From: Rubrivivax gelatinosus
Lineage (GTDB): Bacteria; Pseudomonadota; Gammaproteobacteria; Burkholderiales; Burkholderiaceae_C
Length of the DNA: 64,000 nucleotides
NCBI RefSeq assembly: GCF_004340905.1
Contig: NZ_SLXD01000009.1
Span: forward strand, 124,001 to 188,000
Direction of reading: 5' to 3'
Under the pieces are notes generated by a model, which made no database searches, was not told where the DNA came from, and worked only from the letters and a program-made list of their open reading frames with translations. This document shows positions 7,948 to 16,466 of this stretch, piece after piece. Both the position numbers and the translations under genes were made by a program. The number at the start of each line of letters is the position of its first letter. Within the stretch, counting starts at the first letter, position 1.

Positions 7948-9975
7948 GTGATCCCCGAGCCCGAGTCCCCCGCCGTCCCTCACGCCGCGTCGGCCGCTGC
8001 GCCCGACGCGCCCCGCGAGCGCCTGCTGGCCGAAGTCGCCGCGCTGCCCGGCCTGCCCGGCGTCTACCGCTATTTCGACGCAGCCGGCGGCGTGCTCTAC
8101 GTCGGCAAGGCGCGCAACCTGAAGAAGCGCGTCTCCAGCTACTTCCACAAGGACCACGGCGGCACGCGCATCGGCGCGATGGTCGCGCGCATCGCGCGGC
8201 TGGAGACGACGGTCGTGCGCACCGAGGCCGAGGCGCTGCTGCTCGAGAACAACCTGATCAAGACGTTGAACCCGAAGTTCAACATCCTGTTCCGGGACGA
8301 CAAGAGCTACCCGTACCTGAAGATCACCGGGACGCGCCCCGCCGACGGGGCCGGGGCCCTGTCGGCTTCCAGTTGCGCGCGGGTCGCCTACTTCCGCGGC
8401 GCCGTCGACCGCAAGCACCGCTACTTCGGGCCCTACCCGAACGCCTGGGCCGTCAAGGAGACGATCCAGCTGATCCAGAAGGTCTTTCGCCTGCGCACCT
8501 GCGAGGACACGGTCTACGCCAACCGCTCGCGGCCCTGCCTGCTCTACCAGATCCAGCGCTGCTCGGGCCCCTGCGTCGGGCTGGTGTCGCCGCAGGACTA
8601 CGCGCGCGACGTGCACGACGCCGAACGTTTCCTGCTTGGCGAGCAGCAGGAGGTCGTCGCCGACCTGCAGGCGCAGATGATGAGTCATGCCGAGGCCTAC
8701 GAGTACGAGAAGGCGGCCGCCGTGCGCGACCGCATCGGCTCGCTGTCGCGCGTGCTGCACCAGCAGGCGATGGAGGCCAGCAGCCTGTCGGCCGGCGACA
8801 AGGACGTCGACATCCTCGCCGTGCGCGTGGCCGGCGGCCGCGCCTGCGTCAACCTGGCGATGGTGCGCGGCAGCCGCCACCTCGGCGACCGCGCCTACTT
8901 CCCGACCCACGTCGACGACGGCGCTGCGCTCAGCGCTGCCGAAGCCGACGAACGTGCCGGCGCGCCCAGCCCCGAGACCGCGGTGCTCGAGGCCTTCATC
9001 GCCCAGCACTACCTCGGCCAGGCGGTGCCGCCGCAGCTCGTCACCAGCCATCCGGTGGACCCGGAACTGATCGAGACGCTGGCCGAGGCCGCCGGCGTGC
9101 GCGTGCGCGCCACGCAGCAGCCGCGCGAGCAGAAGCGCATCTGGCTGGAACTCGCCGAGAAGGGCGCCGAACTCGCCCTGGCGCGGCTGCTGGCCGAGGA
9201 GGGCTCGCAGCGCGAACGCACGCGGGCCCTGGTCGAGGCGCTGGAGATCGACGTCGAGCCCGATGCACTGCGCATCGAGTGTTTCGACATCAGCCACACC
9301 GCCGGCGAGGCGACGCAGGCCTCCTGCGTGGTCTACGAGGCGCACGCGATGCAGAGCGCGCAGTACCGGCGCTTCAACATCGAGGGCGTGACCGGCGGCG
9401 ACGACTACGCGGCGATGCGCCAGGTGCTGACGCGGCGCTATTCCCGGCTGGCCGAGGCGCGCCGCCAGGACGCCCAGGACGGCGCCGCCGAAGAGGCCGC
9501 CGCGCCGGCGAAGAAGGGTGCGGCGCGCCTGCCCGACCTGGTGCTGGTCGACGGCGGCCGCGGCCAGGTCTCGATGGCGCGCGAGGTCTTCACCGAGCTC
9601 GGCCTGCCGCTGGCCATCATCGTCGGCGTCGAGAAGGGCGAAGGCCGCAAGGTCGGCCTGGAGGAACTCGTCTTCGCCGACGGGCGCGAGAAGGTGTACC
9701 TGGGCCACGACTCGGCGGCGCTGATGCTCGTGGCGCAGATCCGCGACGAGGCCCACCGCTTCGCGATCACCGGCATGCGGGCCCGCCGCGCCAGCGTGCG
9801 CACCGGCGGCAGCAAGCTCGAGGACATTCCCGGCGTCGGGCCGCGCAAGCGCTCGCGCCTGTTGCAACGTTTCGGGGGCGTGCGCGGCGTGGCCGCGGCC
9901 AGCGTCGAGGACCTGGCCTCGGTCGACGGCATCTCGCACGACCTCGCGGAGGAGATCTACCGTGCGCTTCACTGA
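7948..9975 (+). CDS. uvrC: Excinuclease ABC subunit C
   Basis: Protein of 675 residues, the nuclease of UvrABC nucleotide excision repair, which cuts both sides of a bulky DNA lesion. Domains run in order: GIY-YIG nuclease at about 30-110 (PGVYRYFD...[14 protein letters not shown]), a UVR/UvrB-binding motif ([12 protein letters not shown]) near 250, the RNase H-like endonuclease domain ([18 protein letters not shown]), and paired helix-hairpin-helix motifs at the C-terminus ([13 protein letters not shown]). A GTG start at 7948 with a GACAAT box 7 bases upstream suggests a leaderless mRNA. The end overlaps the next lipoprotein gene by 14 bp. Confidence 0.97.
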   Translation: MIPEPESPAVPHAASAAAPDAPRERLLAEVAALPGLPGVYRYFDAAGGVLYVGKARNLKKRVSSYFHKDHGGTRIGAMVARIARLETTVVRTEAEALLLENNLIKTLNPKFNILFRDDKSYPYLKITGTRPADGAGALSASSCARVAYFRGAVDRKHRYFGPYPNAWAVKETIQLIQKVFRLRTCEDTVYANRSRPCLLYQIQRCSGPCVGLVSPQDYARDVHDAERFLLGEQQEVVADLQAQMMSHAEAYEYEKAAAVRDRIGSLSRVLHQQAMEASSLSAGDKDVDILAVRVAGGRACVNLAMVRGSRHLGDRAYFPTHVDDGAALSAAEADERAGAPSPETAVLEAFIAQHYLGQAVPPQLVTSHPVDPELIETLAEAAGVRVRATQQPREQKRIWLELAEKGAELALARLLAEEGSQRERTRALVEALEIDVEPDALRIECFDISHTAGEATQASCVVYEAHAMQSAQYRRFNIEGVTGGDDYAAMRQVLTRRYSRLAEARRQDAQDGAAEEAAAPAKKGAARLPDLVLVDGGRGQVSMAREVFTELGLPLAIIVGVEKGEGRKVGLEELVFADGREKVYLGHDSAALMLVAQIRDEAHRFAITGMRARRASVRTGGSKLEDIPGVGPRKRSRLLQRFGGVRGVAAASVEDLASVDGISHDLAEEIYRALH

Positions 9976-10429
9976 ATCCCGCGGCTGGCTGGCCGCAACC
10001 CTCGCCGCGGTGCTGGCCGGCTGTGCGTCCAAGCCGTCGCCGACGCTGCAGCCGGTGCCGCCCAGCGCGGCGAAACCCGCCGGCAAGATGCCGCTGCCGG
10101 CAGCGCGCAGCTGGGAGGAGTACCAGCGCCGCGCGGCCGAACGCCTGGTCGCGGCGAACCCGGAGCGCAGCTACCTGGGCCCGGTGCCCGAGCCGCTGCT
10201 CGCCATCCCGGTGCTCGACATCGAACTCGAACGGGACGGCCGCGTGCGCGAGATCCGCGTGCGCCGCGTGCCTTCGCAGGCCAAGGACACGACGCAGCTG
10301 GCGATCGACGCGGTGCGCCGCGCCGCGCCCTTCGGCGACGTCTCGCAACTGCCCCGGCCCTGGACCTTCACCGAGGTCTTCCTGTTCGACGACGAGCGGC
10401 GTTTCAAGCCCCGCACGCTGGACGACTGA
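9962..10429 (+). CDS. Small lipoprotein with TonB C-terminal-like fold
   Basis: Protein of 155 residues with a lipoprotein signal peptide ([14 protein letters not shown], lipobox LAGC, lipidated Cys about 21), a Pro/Ala-rich linker, and a C-terminal domain of about 85 residues. That domain ([20 protein letters not shown] ... [11 protein letters not shown]) resembles the C-terminal domain of TonB/energy-transducer proteins. The GTG at 9962 lies inside the last codons of uvrC (14-bp overlap, different frame), so it is probably translated from the uvrC transcript. No TonB transmembrane box is present, so it is more likely a periplasm-facing lipoprotein than an energy transducer. The function is unknown. 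Confidence 0.7.
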   Translation: MRFTESRGWLAATLAAVLAGCASKPSPTLQPVPPSAAKPAGKMPLPAARSWEEYQRRAAERLVAANPERSYLGPVPEPLLAIPVLDIELERDGRVREIRVRRVPSQAKDTTQLAIDAVRRAAPFGDVSQLPRPWTFTEVFLFDDERRFKPRTLDD

Positions 10430-10461
10430 TCCGCCCTCGAACCCGCCTTCGCCGCCTCCGG

Positions 10462-10467
10462 TACGAT
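10462..10467 (+). promoter_or_regulatory. Putative -10 box for pgsA, 6 bases from start codon
   Basis: TACGAT followed by six bases and then the pgsA ATG, with no ribosome binding site between. The arrangement is the same as at pyrD, rpiA, earP and uvrC. No clear -35 is present. Confidence 0.4.
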
Positions 10468-10473
10468 CGCCCG

Positions 10474-11037
10474 ATGTTCTTCACGGTCCCCACGCTGCTG
10501 ACCTGGGCGCGCATCGCCGCGATCCCGCTGATCATCGGCGTGTATTACCTGCCGCTCGAATGGGGCACGCGCAACCTCGCGGCCACCGTGATGTTCGTGT
10601 TCTTCGCCGCCACCGACTGGCTCGACGGCTTCCTGGCGCGCAAGCTCAACCAGACCTCGGCCTTCGGCGCCTTCCTCGACCCGGTGGCCGACAAGTTCCT
10701 GGTCTGCGCCTCGCTGCTGATCCTGGTGCACCTGGGCCGTGCCGACGTCTTCGTCGCGCTGATCATCATCGGCCGCGAGATCGCGATCTCGGCGCTGCGC
10801 GAGTGGATGGCGCAGATCGGCGCGTCGCGCAGCGTGGCCGTGCACATGCTGGGCAAGCTCAAGACCACGGCGCAGATGGTGGCCATCCCGTTCCTGCTCT
10901 ACGACGGCCGCGTCTTCGGCCTGGACACGCGCGTCTGGGGGACCTGGCTGATGTGGATCGCCGCGGTGCTGACGGTCTGGTCGATGGTCTACTACCTGCA
11001 GCGCGCGATCCCCGAGATCCGTGCCAAGGTGCGCTGA
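10474..11037 (+). CDS. pgsA: CDP-diacylglycerol--glycerol-3-phosphate 3-phosphatidyltransferase
   Basis: Protein of 187 residues and an integral inner-membrane enzyme of phosphatidylglycerol synthesis, making PG-phosphate from CDP-DAG and glycerol 3-phosphate. The CDP-alcohol phosphotransferase signature D-G-x2-A-R-x8-G-x3-D-x3-D is intact in DWLDGFLARKLNQ...FGAFLDPVADK (residues about 49-76). Several hydrophobic helices follow, and the protein ends in a basic tail. The start ATG at 10474 has no Shine-Dalgarno sequence but a close TACGAT box. hupB follows 126 bp downstream on the same strand. Confidence 0.94.
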   Translation: MFFTVPTLLTWARIAAIPLIIGVYYLPLEWGTRNLAATVMFVFFAATDWLDGFLARKLNQTSAFGAFLDPVADKFLVCASLLILVHLGRADVFVALIIIGREIAISALREWMAQIGASRSVAVHMLGKLKTTAQMVAIPFLLYDGRVFGLDTRVWGTWLMWIAAVLTVWSMVYYLQRAIPEIRAKVR

Positions 11038-11163
11038 AGACCGCGCCGCGCGTCGGCGCTTGGACGGCGCCCCGCGCGCCTGAACCATAATCCGCGGCCT
11101 TGCTGCCCGCCCGTCCCACGAGGCCGGGCCGGCGACCCGAACGAAACACACGAGGAAAACGAC

Positions 11164-11436
11164 GTGAACAAGACGGACCTGATCGCCCACATCGCCCAGC
11201 AGGCGGACCTGTCCAAGGCCTCGGCCACGCGCGCTCTCGAAGCCGCGCTCGAAGGCGTGCAGACCGCGCTGAAGAACGGCGACAGCGTCGCGATCGCCGG
11301 CTTCGGCACCTTCGAGGTCTCCGAGCGCGCCGCGCGCACCGGCCGCAACCCGCGCACCGGCGAGGCCATCGAGGTCAAGGCCGCCAAGGTTCCGAAGTTC
11401 CGTCCGGGCAAGGCCCTGAAGGACCTGCTCGGCTGA
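11164..11436 (+). CDS. hupB: DNA-binding protein HU
   Basis: Protein of 90 residues, exactly HU length. HU is a nucleoid-associated histone-like dimer that bends DNA. It begins [19 protein letters not shown] and carries the [22 protein letters not shown] arm region whose prolines intercalate in DNA, followed by [14 protein letters not shown]. The start is GTG at 11164, preceded by CGAGGAAAACGAC, a good ribosome binding site. An upstream CATAAT at 11086-11091 may be its -10. tRNA-Val starts 8 bases after its stop, so the two may share a transcript. The order hupB then ppiD also occurs in enterobacteria. Confidence 0.96.
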   Translation: MNKTDLIAHIAQQADLSKASATRALEAALEGVQTALKNGDSVAIAGFGTFEVSERAARTGRNPRTGEAIEVKAAKVPKFRPGKALKDLLG

Positions 11437-11444
11437 ATCCAGCC

Positions 11445-11520
11445 GGGTGCTTAGCTCAGTCGGTAGAGCGGCGCCCTTACAAGGCGTAGGTCGGCGGTTC
11501 GAACCCGTCAGCACCCACCA
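11445..11520 (+). tRNA. tRNA-Val (anticodon TAC)
   Basis: A 76-base cloverleaf including encoded CCA. The acceptor arm is GGGTGCT paired with AGCACCC, the D-arm is TAGCTCAGTCGGTAGAGC, the anticodon loop CTTACAA reads GUA/GUG valine codons, and the T-arm is CGGTTCGAACCCG-like. It is squeezed between hupB and ppiD. Confidence 0.96.
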
Positions 11521-11532
11521 AGCACAGGCAGC

Positions 11533-11555
11533 GGCGCGGCATAGAATGCCGCGCC
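11533..11555. repeat. Perfect 10-3-10 inverted repeat containing TAGAAT
   Basis: GGCGCGGCAT, AGA and ATGCCGCGCC form a perfect hairpin 12 bases after tRNA-Val. It has no T-tract. The hexamer TAGAAT at 11542-11547 sits over its centre and could be a -10 box for ppiD, so this may be an operator over a promoter or a tRNA 3'-end processing/stability hairpin. Confidence 0.6.
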
Positions 11556-11568
11556 GACCGCCCACCCG

Positions 11569-11597
11569 GAAGGCGAACCGCGGTTCGCCTTCTTTCG
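11569..11597 (+). terminator. Hairpin terminator or attenuator before ppiD
   Basis: GAAGGCGAACC and GGTTCGCCTTC form an 11-bp perfect stem around GC, followed by TTTCGCTT. It lies 49 bases after tRNA-Val and 50 before the ppiD start. The weak T-tail would allow partial read-through. Confidence 0.55.
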
Positions 11598-11646
11598 CTT
11601 CAGGGCCCCGTCTTTCGCCGTCACGGCCCTCCCATCCCAAACAACG

Positions 11647-13554
11647 ATGTTCGATTTCGTCCGCAACCACTCGCGCCTGGTGCTGGGCATCATGGTGCTG
11701 CTGATCTTCCCGTCGTTCGTCTTCTTCGGGATCCAGGGCTACACCGGCTTCTCCGAGGGCGGGGCGGTGACGGTGGCCAAGGTCGACGGGCAGTCGATCT
11801 CGCGCGCCGAATGGGACGCCGCGCATCAGGACAACGTCGAGCGGATGCGCCGCCAGCGCCCGGATGTCGACGTCAGGCTGCTCGAGACGCCCGAGATGAA
11901 GCGCGAGACGCTGGACGGCCTGGTGCGCGACCGCGTGCTGATCGCCACCGCACGCCAGTACCACCTCGTGCCCGACGACGCGCGCCTGCAGCGCCTGTTC
12001 GTCAGCGACCCTCAGTTCGCCGGCCTGCGCAACCCCGACGGCAGCGTCAACCGCGACATCCTGGCCGCGCAGGGCATGAGCGTCGAGGCCTTCGAGCAGC
12101 AGCTGCGCCAGGAGTTCGGCATGCAGCAGGTGCTGGGCGCGGTCGCCCAGTCCTCGTTCACGCCGCCGGCCGTCGGCGCCACCTCGCTGGACGCGCTGCT
12201 GCAGCGCCGCGCGGTGCAGATCCAGCGTTTCGACGCCAACGCCTTCCGTGCCCAGGCAACGCCTGCGGACGCCGACCTGCAGGCCTATTACGAGGCGCAC
12301 TCGGCCGAGTTCCGCGCGCCCGAGCAGGCGCAGATCGAGTACGTCGTGCTCGACCTGGCCACGCTGGCCCGTGACGTTGCGGTGCCCGAGGAAGACCTGC
12401 GCCGCTACTACGAGGAGAACGCGAGCCGCTACACGCAGGCCGAGGAGCGCCGCGCGAGCCACATCCTGGTGCGGGTCGATCCGTCGGCGCCGGCCGACGA
12501 GAAGAAGGCCGCCAAGGCGCGCGCCGAGCAGCTGCTGGCCGAGGTGCGCCGTTCGCCGAACTCGTTCGCCGAGGTGGCGCGCAAGAACTCGCAGGACCCG
12601 GGCTCCGCCTCGCGCGGCGGCGACCTGGACTTCTTCGGCCGCGGCATGATGGCCAAGCCCTTCGAGGACGCGGTCTACGCGATGAAGCCGGGCGAGATCA
12701 GCAACGTCATCGAGACCGACTTCGGCTACCACGTCATCACGCTGACGGGCCTGCGCGGCGGGCAGAAGAAGTCCTTCGAGTCGGTGCGGGCCGAGGTCGA
12801 GCAGGAGGTCCGCCGCTCGCTGGCGCAGAAGCGCTATGCCGAGGCGGCCGAGACCTTCACGAACACCGTCTACGAGCAGTCCGACAGCCTGAAGCCGGTG
12901 ATCGACAAGCTGAAGCTGCAGAAGCAGACCGCCACCGTGCTGCGCCAGCCCGCGCCGGGCGCCAGCGGCGCGCTGGGCTCGGCCAAGCTGCTCGAAGCGG
13001 TGTTCGCAGACGACGCGGTGCGCAACAAGCGCAACACCGACGCCGTCGAGATCGGCCCGAACCAGCTCGCGTCGGCGCGCATCGTCGAGTATTCGCCGGC
13101 GCGCACGCTGCCGCTGGCCGAGGTGCGCGAGCGCGTGCGCGAAGCCGTCGTGGTGCAGAAGGCGGCCGCGCTGGCCAAGGCCGAGGGCGCCAAGCGCCTG
13201 GAAGCGCTGAAGAAGACGCCGAACGAGGCGCTGCCGATCTCGCTGACGGTCTCGCGTGCCCAGCCGCAGGGCCTGCCGCGCCCGATCATGGAGGCCGTGC
13301 TGCGCGCCGACCCGAAGCAGCTGCCGGCGGTCGTCGGCGTCGATCTCGGCAGCCAGGGTTACGCCGTCGTGCGCGTGACCCAGGTGCTGGCGCGCGAGGC
13401 GGAGCCGTCGACCGACGCGATGCTGCAGCAGCAACTCGCCCAGACCTGGGCCACCGCCGAGGCGATGGCCTACCTGGACGCGCTGAAGCGCCGCACCAAG
13501 GCCGAGATCAAGCAAGCTGCGGTCGAGGCTGCGAGCAAGTCGACTACGCCTTGA
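11647..13554 (+). CDS. ppiD: Peptidyl-prolyl cis-trans isomerase PpiD (SurA-type periplasmic chaperone)
   Basis: Protein of 635 residues. It has a short cytoplasmic N-terminus, one transmembrane anchor at about 11-35 (LVLGIMVLLIFPSFVFFGI), a SurA-N-like chaperone region, a parvulin rotamase domain at about 270-370 (RRASHILVRVDPSA ... FGYHVITLTGL) and a second chaperone lobe. PpiD sits at the SecYEG exit and assists folding of exported proteins. The length agrees with E. coli PpiD (623). The location after hupB is the classic neighbourhood. A transcript could start at the TAGAAT box near 11542. Confidence 0.94.
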   Translation: MFDFVRNHSRLVLGIMVLLIFPSFVFFGIQGYTGFSEGGAVTVAKVDGQSISRAEWDAAHQDNVERMRRQRPDVDVRLLETPEMKRETLDGLVRDRVLIATARQYHLVPDDARLQRLFVSDPQFAGLRNPDGSVNRDILAAQGMSVEAFEQQLRQEFGMQQVLGAVAQSSFTPPAVGATSLDALLQRRAVQIQRFDANAFRAQATPADADLQAYYEAHSAEFRAPEQAQIEYVVLDLATLARDVAVPEEDLRRYYEENASRYTQAEERRASHILVRVDPSAPADEKKAAKARAEQLLAEVRRSPNSFAEVARKNSQDPGSASRGGDLDFFGRGMMAKPFEDAVYAMKPGEISNVIETDFGYHVITLTGLRGGQKKSFESVRAEVEQEVRRSLAQKRYAEAAETFTNTVYEQSDSLKPVIDKLKLQKQTATVLRQPAPGASGALGSAKLLEAVFADDAVRNKRNTDAVEIGPNQLASARIVEYSPARTLPLAEVRERVREAVVVQKAAALAKAEGAKRLEALKKTPNEALPISLTVSRAQPQGLPRPIMEAVLRADPKQLPAVVGVDLGSQGYAVVRVTQVLAREAEPSTDAMLQQQLAQTWATAEAMAYLDALKRRTKAEIKQAAVEAASKSTTP

Positions 13555-13571
13555 AGCCGGCGCTTTCGCGC

Positions 13572-13577
13572 TATACT
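13572..13577 (+). promoter_or_regulatory. Putative -10 box of tRNA-His
   Basis: TATACT lies 16 bases before the tRNA-His 5' end. A TTGAAG at 13551-13556 could serve as -35, but with a short 15-bp spacer. It falls directly after the ppiD stop. Confidence 0.45.
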
Positions 13578-13593
13578 CTCGTTTCTTTGCTGC

Positions 13594-13670
13594 GGTGGCT
13601 GTAGCTCAGTTGGTAGAGTCCCAGATTGTGATTCTGGTCGTCGTGGGTTCGAGTCCCATCAGCCACCCCA
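13594..13670 (+). tRNA. tRNA-His (anticodon GTG)
   Basis: Seven acceptor pairs, GTGGCTG with CAGCCAC, plus the extra G(-1) at 13594 facing C73 that is characteristic of tRNA-His. The anticodon loop in CAGATTGTGATTCTG reads GTG, the T-arm is GTGGGTTCGAGTCCCAT, and CCA is encoded. It stands alone between ppiD and a terminator. Confidence 0.96.
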
Positions 13671-13691
13671 CCGAATAAGCGGCAACGCACC

Positions 13692-13730
13692 AAGTGCCTG
13701 ATTTCCTTAGGAATCAGGCACTTTTTCTTT
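13692..13730 (+). terminator. Strong intrinsic terminator after tRNA-His
   Basis: AAGTGCCTGATTTCC and GGAATCAGGCACTT form a 14-bp stem with one bulged T and a TTA loop. It is followed directly by TTTTCTTT. It ends the ppiD/tRNA-His region. Confidence 0.9.
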
Positions 13731-13830
13731 GGGGCTGCGCCGCGGGGCGGACGGTCTCCCGTCGACTGACGACGGTGCGCAGCCGCCGCCGCGAGGCGGC
13801 GGCTAGCATGCGGGCCAAGCGCCGCATCCG

Positions 13831-14808
13831 ATGTTCAACAGAACCGCCGTCGCACTCTCGCTGGTCGCCGGCCTCGTGGTGGCCGCCGTGGTGTTCATGA
13901 CAGGCCCCACGGCGGTGGAGCCTCCGCCGCCGGCCCGGCTCACGGCGGGGCCCCGAACGGAGCTCGAACCGGCGCCGCCGCCTGTCAGCCGGGCCCTGCT
14001 GCCGCGAGCCGAGTCGCCGCCGCAGCGCCGGGCCCAGCGCCTGCACACGGCCTCGCCCGAAGCCCTGTTCGCGCTCTACCGCGCCGGCCTCGAGGCCGAC
14101 TCGGTCGAAACGAAGTTCATCGCCCGCGAGGCCGTGGGCTACTGCCTGCTCTCCGTACACGACCTCCTCCCCGAACTGCCGCAGGCCGACGCGCAGATCA
14201 AGGGCGAGGTGGAACTGGCCCGGACCCAGCTGCGCGACCGCTGCAAGCTCTTCTACGGCGAGTCGCCGCAGGCGCTGCAGGCCGCACTCCGGGCGCTGAA
14301 CCAAGCCGTGTTCGGCCCCGACTCCCGTATCAGCACGGTGGCCCAGGGGCTGTCGCGGGACGCCGACGCCGCCGAGGCTGAACAGCTCCGGGCCGCCTTG
14401 TCGCGGACCTTGCAGCGCGATGGCGGCGACGCGCTGCTGTGGGCCCACGGGGGCCTGTCGAGCTGGCTGGAGTACCTGCAGCAACACCCGGAACAGGCTG
14501 CGGGCCTGGACGAGACCCTGAGGGAAGGCGCGACCCTGGGCGAGGCTGCGATCCTGGCCGGCTGCACGCTCGGCGGCCATTGCGGCCGCGGCACGCTGCT
14601 GCAGTTCATGATCTGCATGCAGACCGGCCGCTGCGGGGCGGTGGACGCGGCCATCGTCGCCGACGCGGCGGACGCGGCGGCTGCCGAGCGCATGCAGGCC
14701 CAGGCCGCGGTGATCGCCGAGGCGATCCGGTCCGGGCAGCTGTCGCGGCTGGGTTTGCGGCCGGGCCCGCGGGTGCCCGGCGTCGGGCCGGCGGCTGGGT
14801 TACGATAA
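13831..14808 (+). CDS. Hypothetical membrane-anchored cysteine-containing protein
   Basis: Protein of 325 residues that I do not recognise. The N-terminus (TAVALSLVAGLVVAAVVFMTG) is a single membrane anchor or signal sequence, followed by a Pro-rich linker (about 28-65) and a helical domain. The C-terminal half carries a cluster of cysteines (GCTLGGHCGRG, MICMQTGRCG) that could form disulfides or bind metal in the periplasm. An alanine-rich helix and a Gly/Pro tail end the protein. The start ATG at 13831 has no strong ribosome binding site. The last codons overlap the Fur-box-like palindrome in front of the FecI-type operon, so its 3' end doubles as regulatory DNA. Confidence 0.65.
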   Translation: MFNRTAVALSLVAGLVVAAVVFMTGPTAVEPPPPARLTAGPRTELEPAPPPVSRALLPRAESPPQRRAQRLHTASPEALFALYRAGLEADSVETKFIAREAVGYCLLSVHDLLPELPQADAQIKGEVELARTQLRDRCKLFYGESPQALQAALRALNQAVFGPDSRISTVAQGLSRDADAAEAEQLRAALSRTLQRDGGDALLWAHGGLSSWLEYLQQHPEQAAGLDETLREGATLGEAAILAGCTLGGHCGRGTLLQFMICMQTGRCGAVDAAIVADAADAAAAERMQAQAAVIAEAIRSGQLSRLGLRPGPRVPGVGPAAGLR

Positions 14809-14822
14809 TGCGACGCATTATT
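14804..14822. promoter_or_regulatory. Fur-box-like palindrome before the FecI-type sigma gene
   Basis: GATAATGCGACGCATTATT agrees with the 19-bp E. coli Fur consensus at 14 of 19 positions by hand count and contains a perfect 8-1-8 inverted repeat. It lies 40 bases upstream of the sigma factor start, where Fur repression of fecI-type operons is expected. Confidence 0.65.
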
Positions 14823-14861
14823 ATTTGACCTGTTCGGGCATCGGCCCGCTCCGAGCGCGCC

Positions 14862-15407
14862 ATGCCCGCAGCCTCCCACGTCGCTCCCGCCTGCCTGTCC
14901 GAAGCTGATGCGTCACCGCCCACGCGGTCTCGGCTGGACGGCCTCTACGTCGACCACCACGGCTGGCTGCTGGCCTGGCTGCAGCGCAAGCTGGGCAACC
15001 AGCACGACGCCGCCGATCTGGCGCAGGACACCTTCGTGCGCATCCTCGCCGGGCGCGACCTGCAGGCCATCCAGCAGCCGCGTGCCTATCTCGCGACGGT
15101 GGCGCGCGGGCTGCTGGTCAACTGGTGCCAGCGCCAGGCGCTGGAGCGGGCCTACCTGCAGGCCTTGGCCGCGCTGCCCGAGCCGCAGGCGCCGTCGCCC
15201 GAGCAGCGGCTGCTGATCCTGCAGACGCTGCACCAGGTCGATGCGATGCTCGACACGCTGCCGGCGGCCGCCCGGCGGGCCTTTCTGCTGTCGCAGATCG
15301 AAGGGCTGGGCTACGACGAGATCGCCCGGCGGCTGGGCCTGTCGCTGTCGACGGTGAAGCGGCACATGAAGCTGGCCTTCGTGCACTGCCTGGCCCTGGT
15401 GGAATGA
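14862..15407 (+). CDS. FecI-like ECF sigma factor
   Basis: Protein of 181 residues with the two ECF sigma regions: region 2 (LVDHHGWLLAWLQRKLGN...AADLAQDTFVRIL) and region 4 (LDTLPAAARRAFLLSQIEGLGYDEIARRLGLSLSTVKRHM). The sequence style and the next two genes, an anti-sigma factor and a TonB receptor with a signalling domain, place it in the FecI family. This family directs RNA polymerase to the receptor promoter when substrate binds outside. The start ATG at 14862 follows a Fur-box-like site. The stop overlaps the next start (ATGA). Confidence 0.9.
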   Translation: MPAASHVAPACLSEADASPPTRSRLDGLYVDHHGWLLAWLQRKLGNQHDAADLAQDTFVRILAGRDLQAIQQPRAYLATVARGLLVNWCQRQALERAYLQALAALPEPQAPSPEQRLLILQTLHQVDAMLDTLPAAARRAFLLSQIEGLGYDEIARRLGLSLSTVKRHMKLAFVHCLALVE

Positions 15408-16402
15408 GCGTGAGCCGCCCGATCCCGGCCGAAACGCCGCCGGCCCAGATCCTCGACGAAGCCGCTGACTGGCTGGTGCGGCTGGCCTCGGGCGATGCCA
15501 CCGACGCCGACCGCGCCGCCTGCGAGCGCTGGCGCCTGCAGAGCCCGCAGCACGCGTCGGCCTGGGCGCGGGCCGAGCGCTTGATGAGCACGCTCGGCGG
15601 CCTGCCGCCGGCGCTGGCGATGCCGGCGCTGGACCGCCGGGCGGGGCGCAGCCGCCGCGCCGCAATCGGCAGGCTGGCGGCGCTGATCGGCGCCGTGCCG
15701 GCCGGCTGGGCCGCCTGGCAGTGGTCTGAAGGCCCCGCGGGCTACCAGCTCGGCGCCGACCACCGTGCCGCCACCGGCGAGCAGCGCGAGCTGCTGCTGG
15801 CCGACGGCAGCCGCGTGACGCTGAACACCGCCAGCGCGATCGACGTGCGCTACGACACCGAACGCCGCCTGATCCAGCTGCACGCCGGCGAGATCCTCGT
15901 GCAGTCCGGTGCCGACCCGGCACCGCGCCCGCGGCCGCTGGTCGTGCGCACCGCGCACGGCACGATGCAGGCGCTGGGCACCCGCTTCACGGTGCGCCGT
16001 TTCGACGAGCGCACGCGTGTCGCGGTGCTCGACGGCGCGGTCCGTGTCGAGCCGGCCGCGTCGGCTGCGGGCGCGGCGCTGCTGCGGGCCGGCGAGCAGG
16101 CCGACTTCGGCCGCGACGCGCTGGGCGCCGTCTTCGCGGCCGACGAGACCCAGGCCGCCTGGACGCGCGGCCTGCTGCTGGCCGACCGCATGCGCCTGGC
16201 CGACCTGGCCGACGAGCTGCGGCGCTACCGCGGCGGTTTCGTGCACTGCGACCCGGCGGTCGCCGGGCTGCGTGTGTCGGGGGCCTATCCGGTGGGCTCG
16301 ATGGCCGCCACCGAACGTGCGCTGGTGATGCTGGTGACGACCTATCCGGTGCAGGCCCTGAAGCGCCTGCGCGGCCGCTGGCTCAGTTTCGTGCCGCGAT
16401 GA
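15404..16402 (+). CDS. FecR-like anti-sigma / sigma regulator
   Basis: Protein of 332 residues. It has an N-terminal cytoplasmic DUF4880-type domain (ADWLVRLASGDATDADRAAC, RLQSPQHASAWARAE) that binds the sigma factor. A membrane segment follows near 90-105 (RLAALIGAVPAGWAAW). The periplasmic FecR domain (GEQRELLLADGSRVTLNTASAI ... HGTMQALGTRFTVRRF) and a C-terminal DUF4974/STN-like region complete it. It relays occupancy of the outer-membrane receptor to the sigma factor. The ATG at 15404 overlaps the sigma stop by 4 nt, so the pair is translationally coupled; the receptor gene follows 64 bp later. Confidence 0.9.
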   Translation: MSVSRPIPAETPPAQILDEAADWLVRLASGDATDADRAACERWRLQSPQHASAWARAERLMSTLGGLPPALAMPALDRRAGRSRRAAIGRLAALIGAVPAGWAAWQWSEGPAGYQLGADHRAATGEQRELLLADGSRVTLNTASAIDVRYDTERRLIQLHAGEILVQSGADPAPRPRPLVVRTAHGTMQALGTRFTVRRFDERTRVAVLDGAVRVEPAASAAGAALLRAGEQADFGRDALGAVFAADETQAAWTRGLLLADRMRLADLADELRRYRGGFVHCDPAVAGLRVSGAYPVGSMAATERALVMLVTTYPVQALKRLRGRWLSFVPR

Positions 16403-16466
16403 CACTTTCCGCCGGCTCGGCTGGCAAGGGCGGTGAATCCTTCAACTCACCGCCAGGTTCCCCACA

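Noticed and set aside
10171..13515. A 1114-codon minus-strand frame across the lipoprotein gene, pgsA, hupB, tRNA-Val and ppiD
   Set aside because: It runs through a tRNA and four clear plus-strand genes; it is an artefact of rare stop codons in GC-rich DNA.
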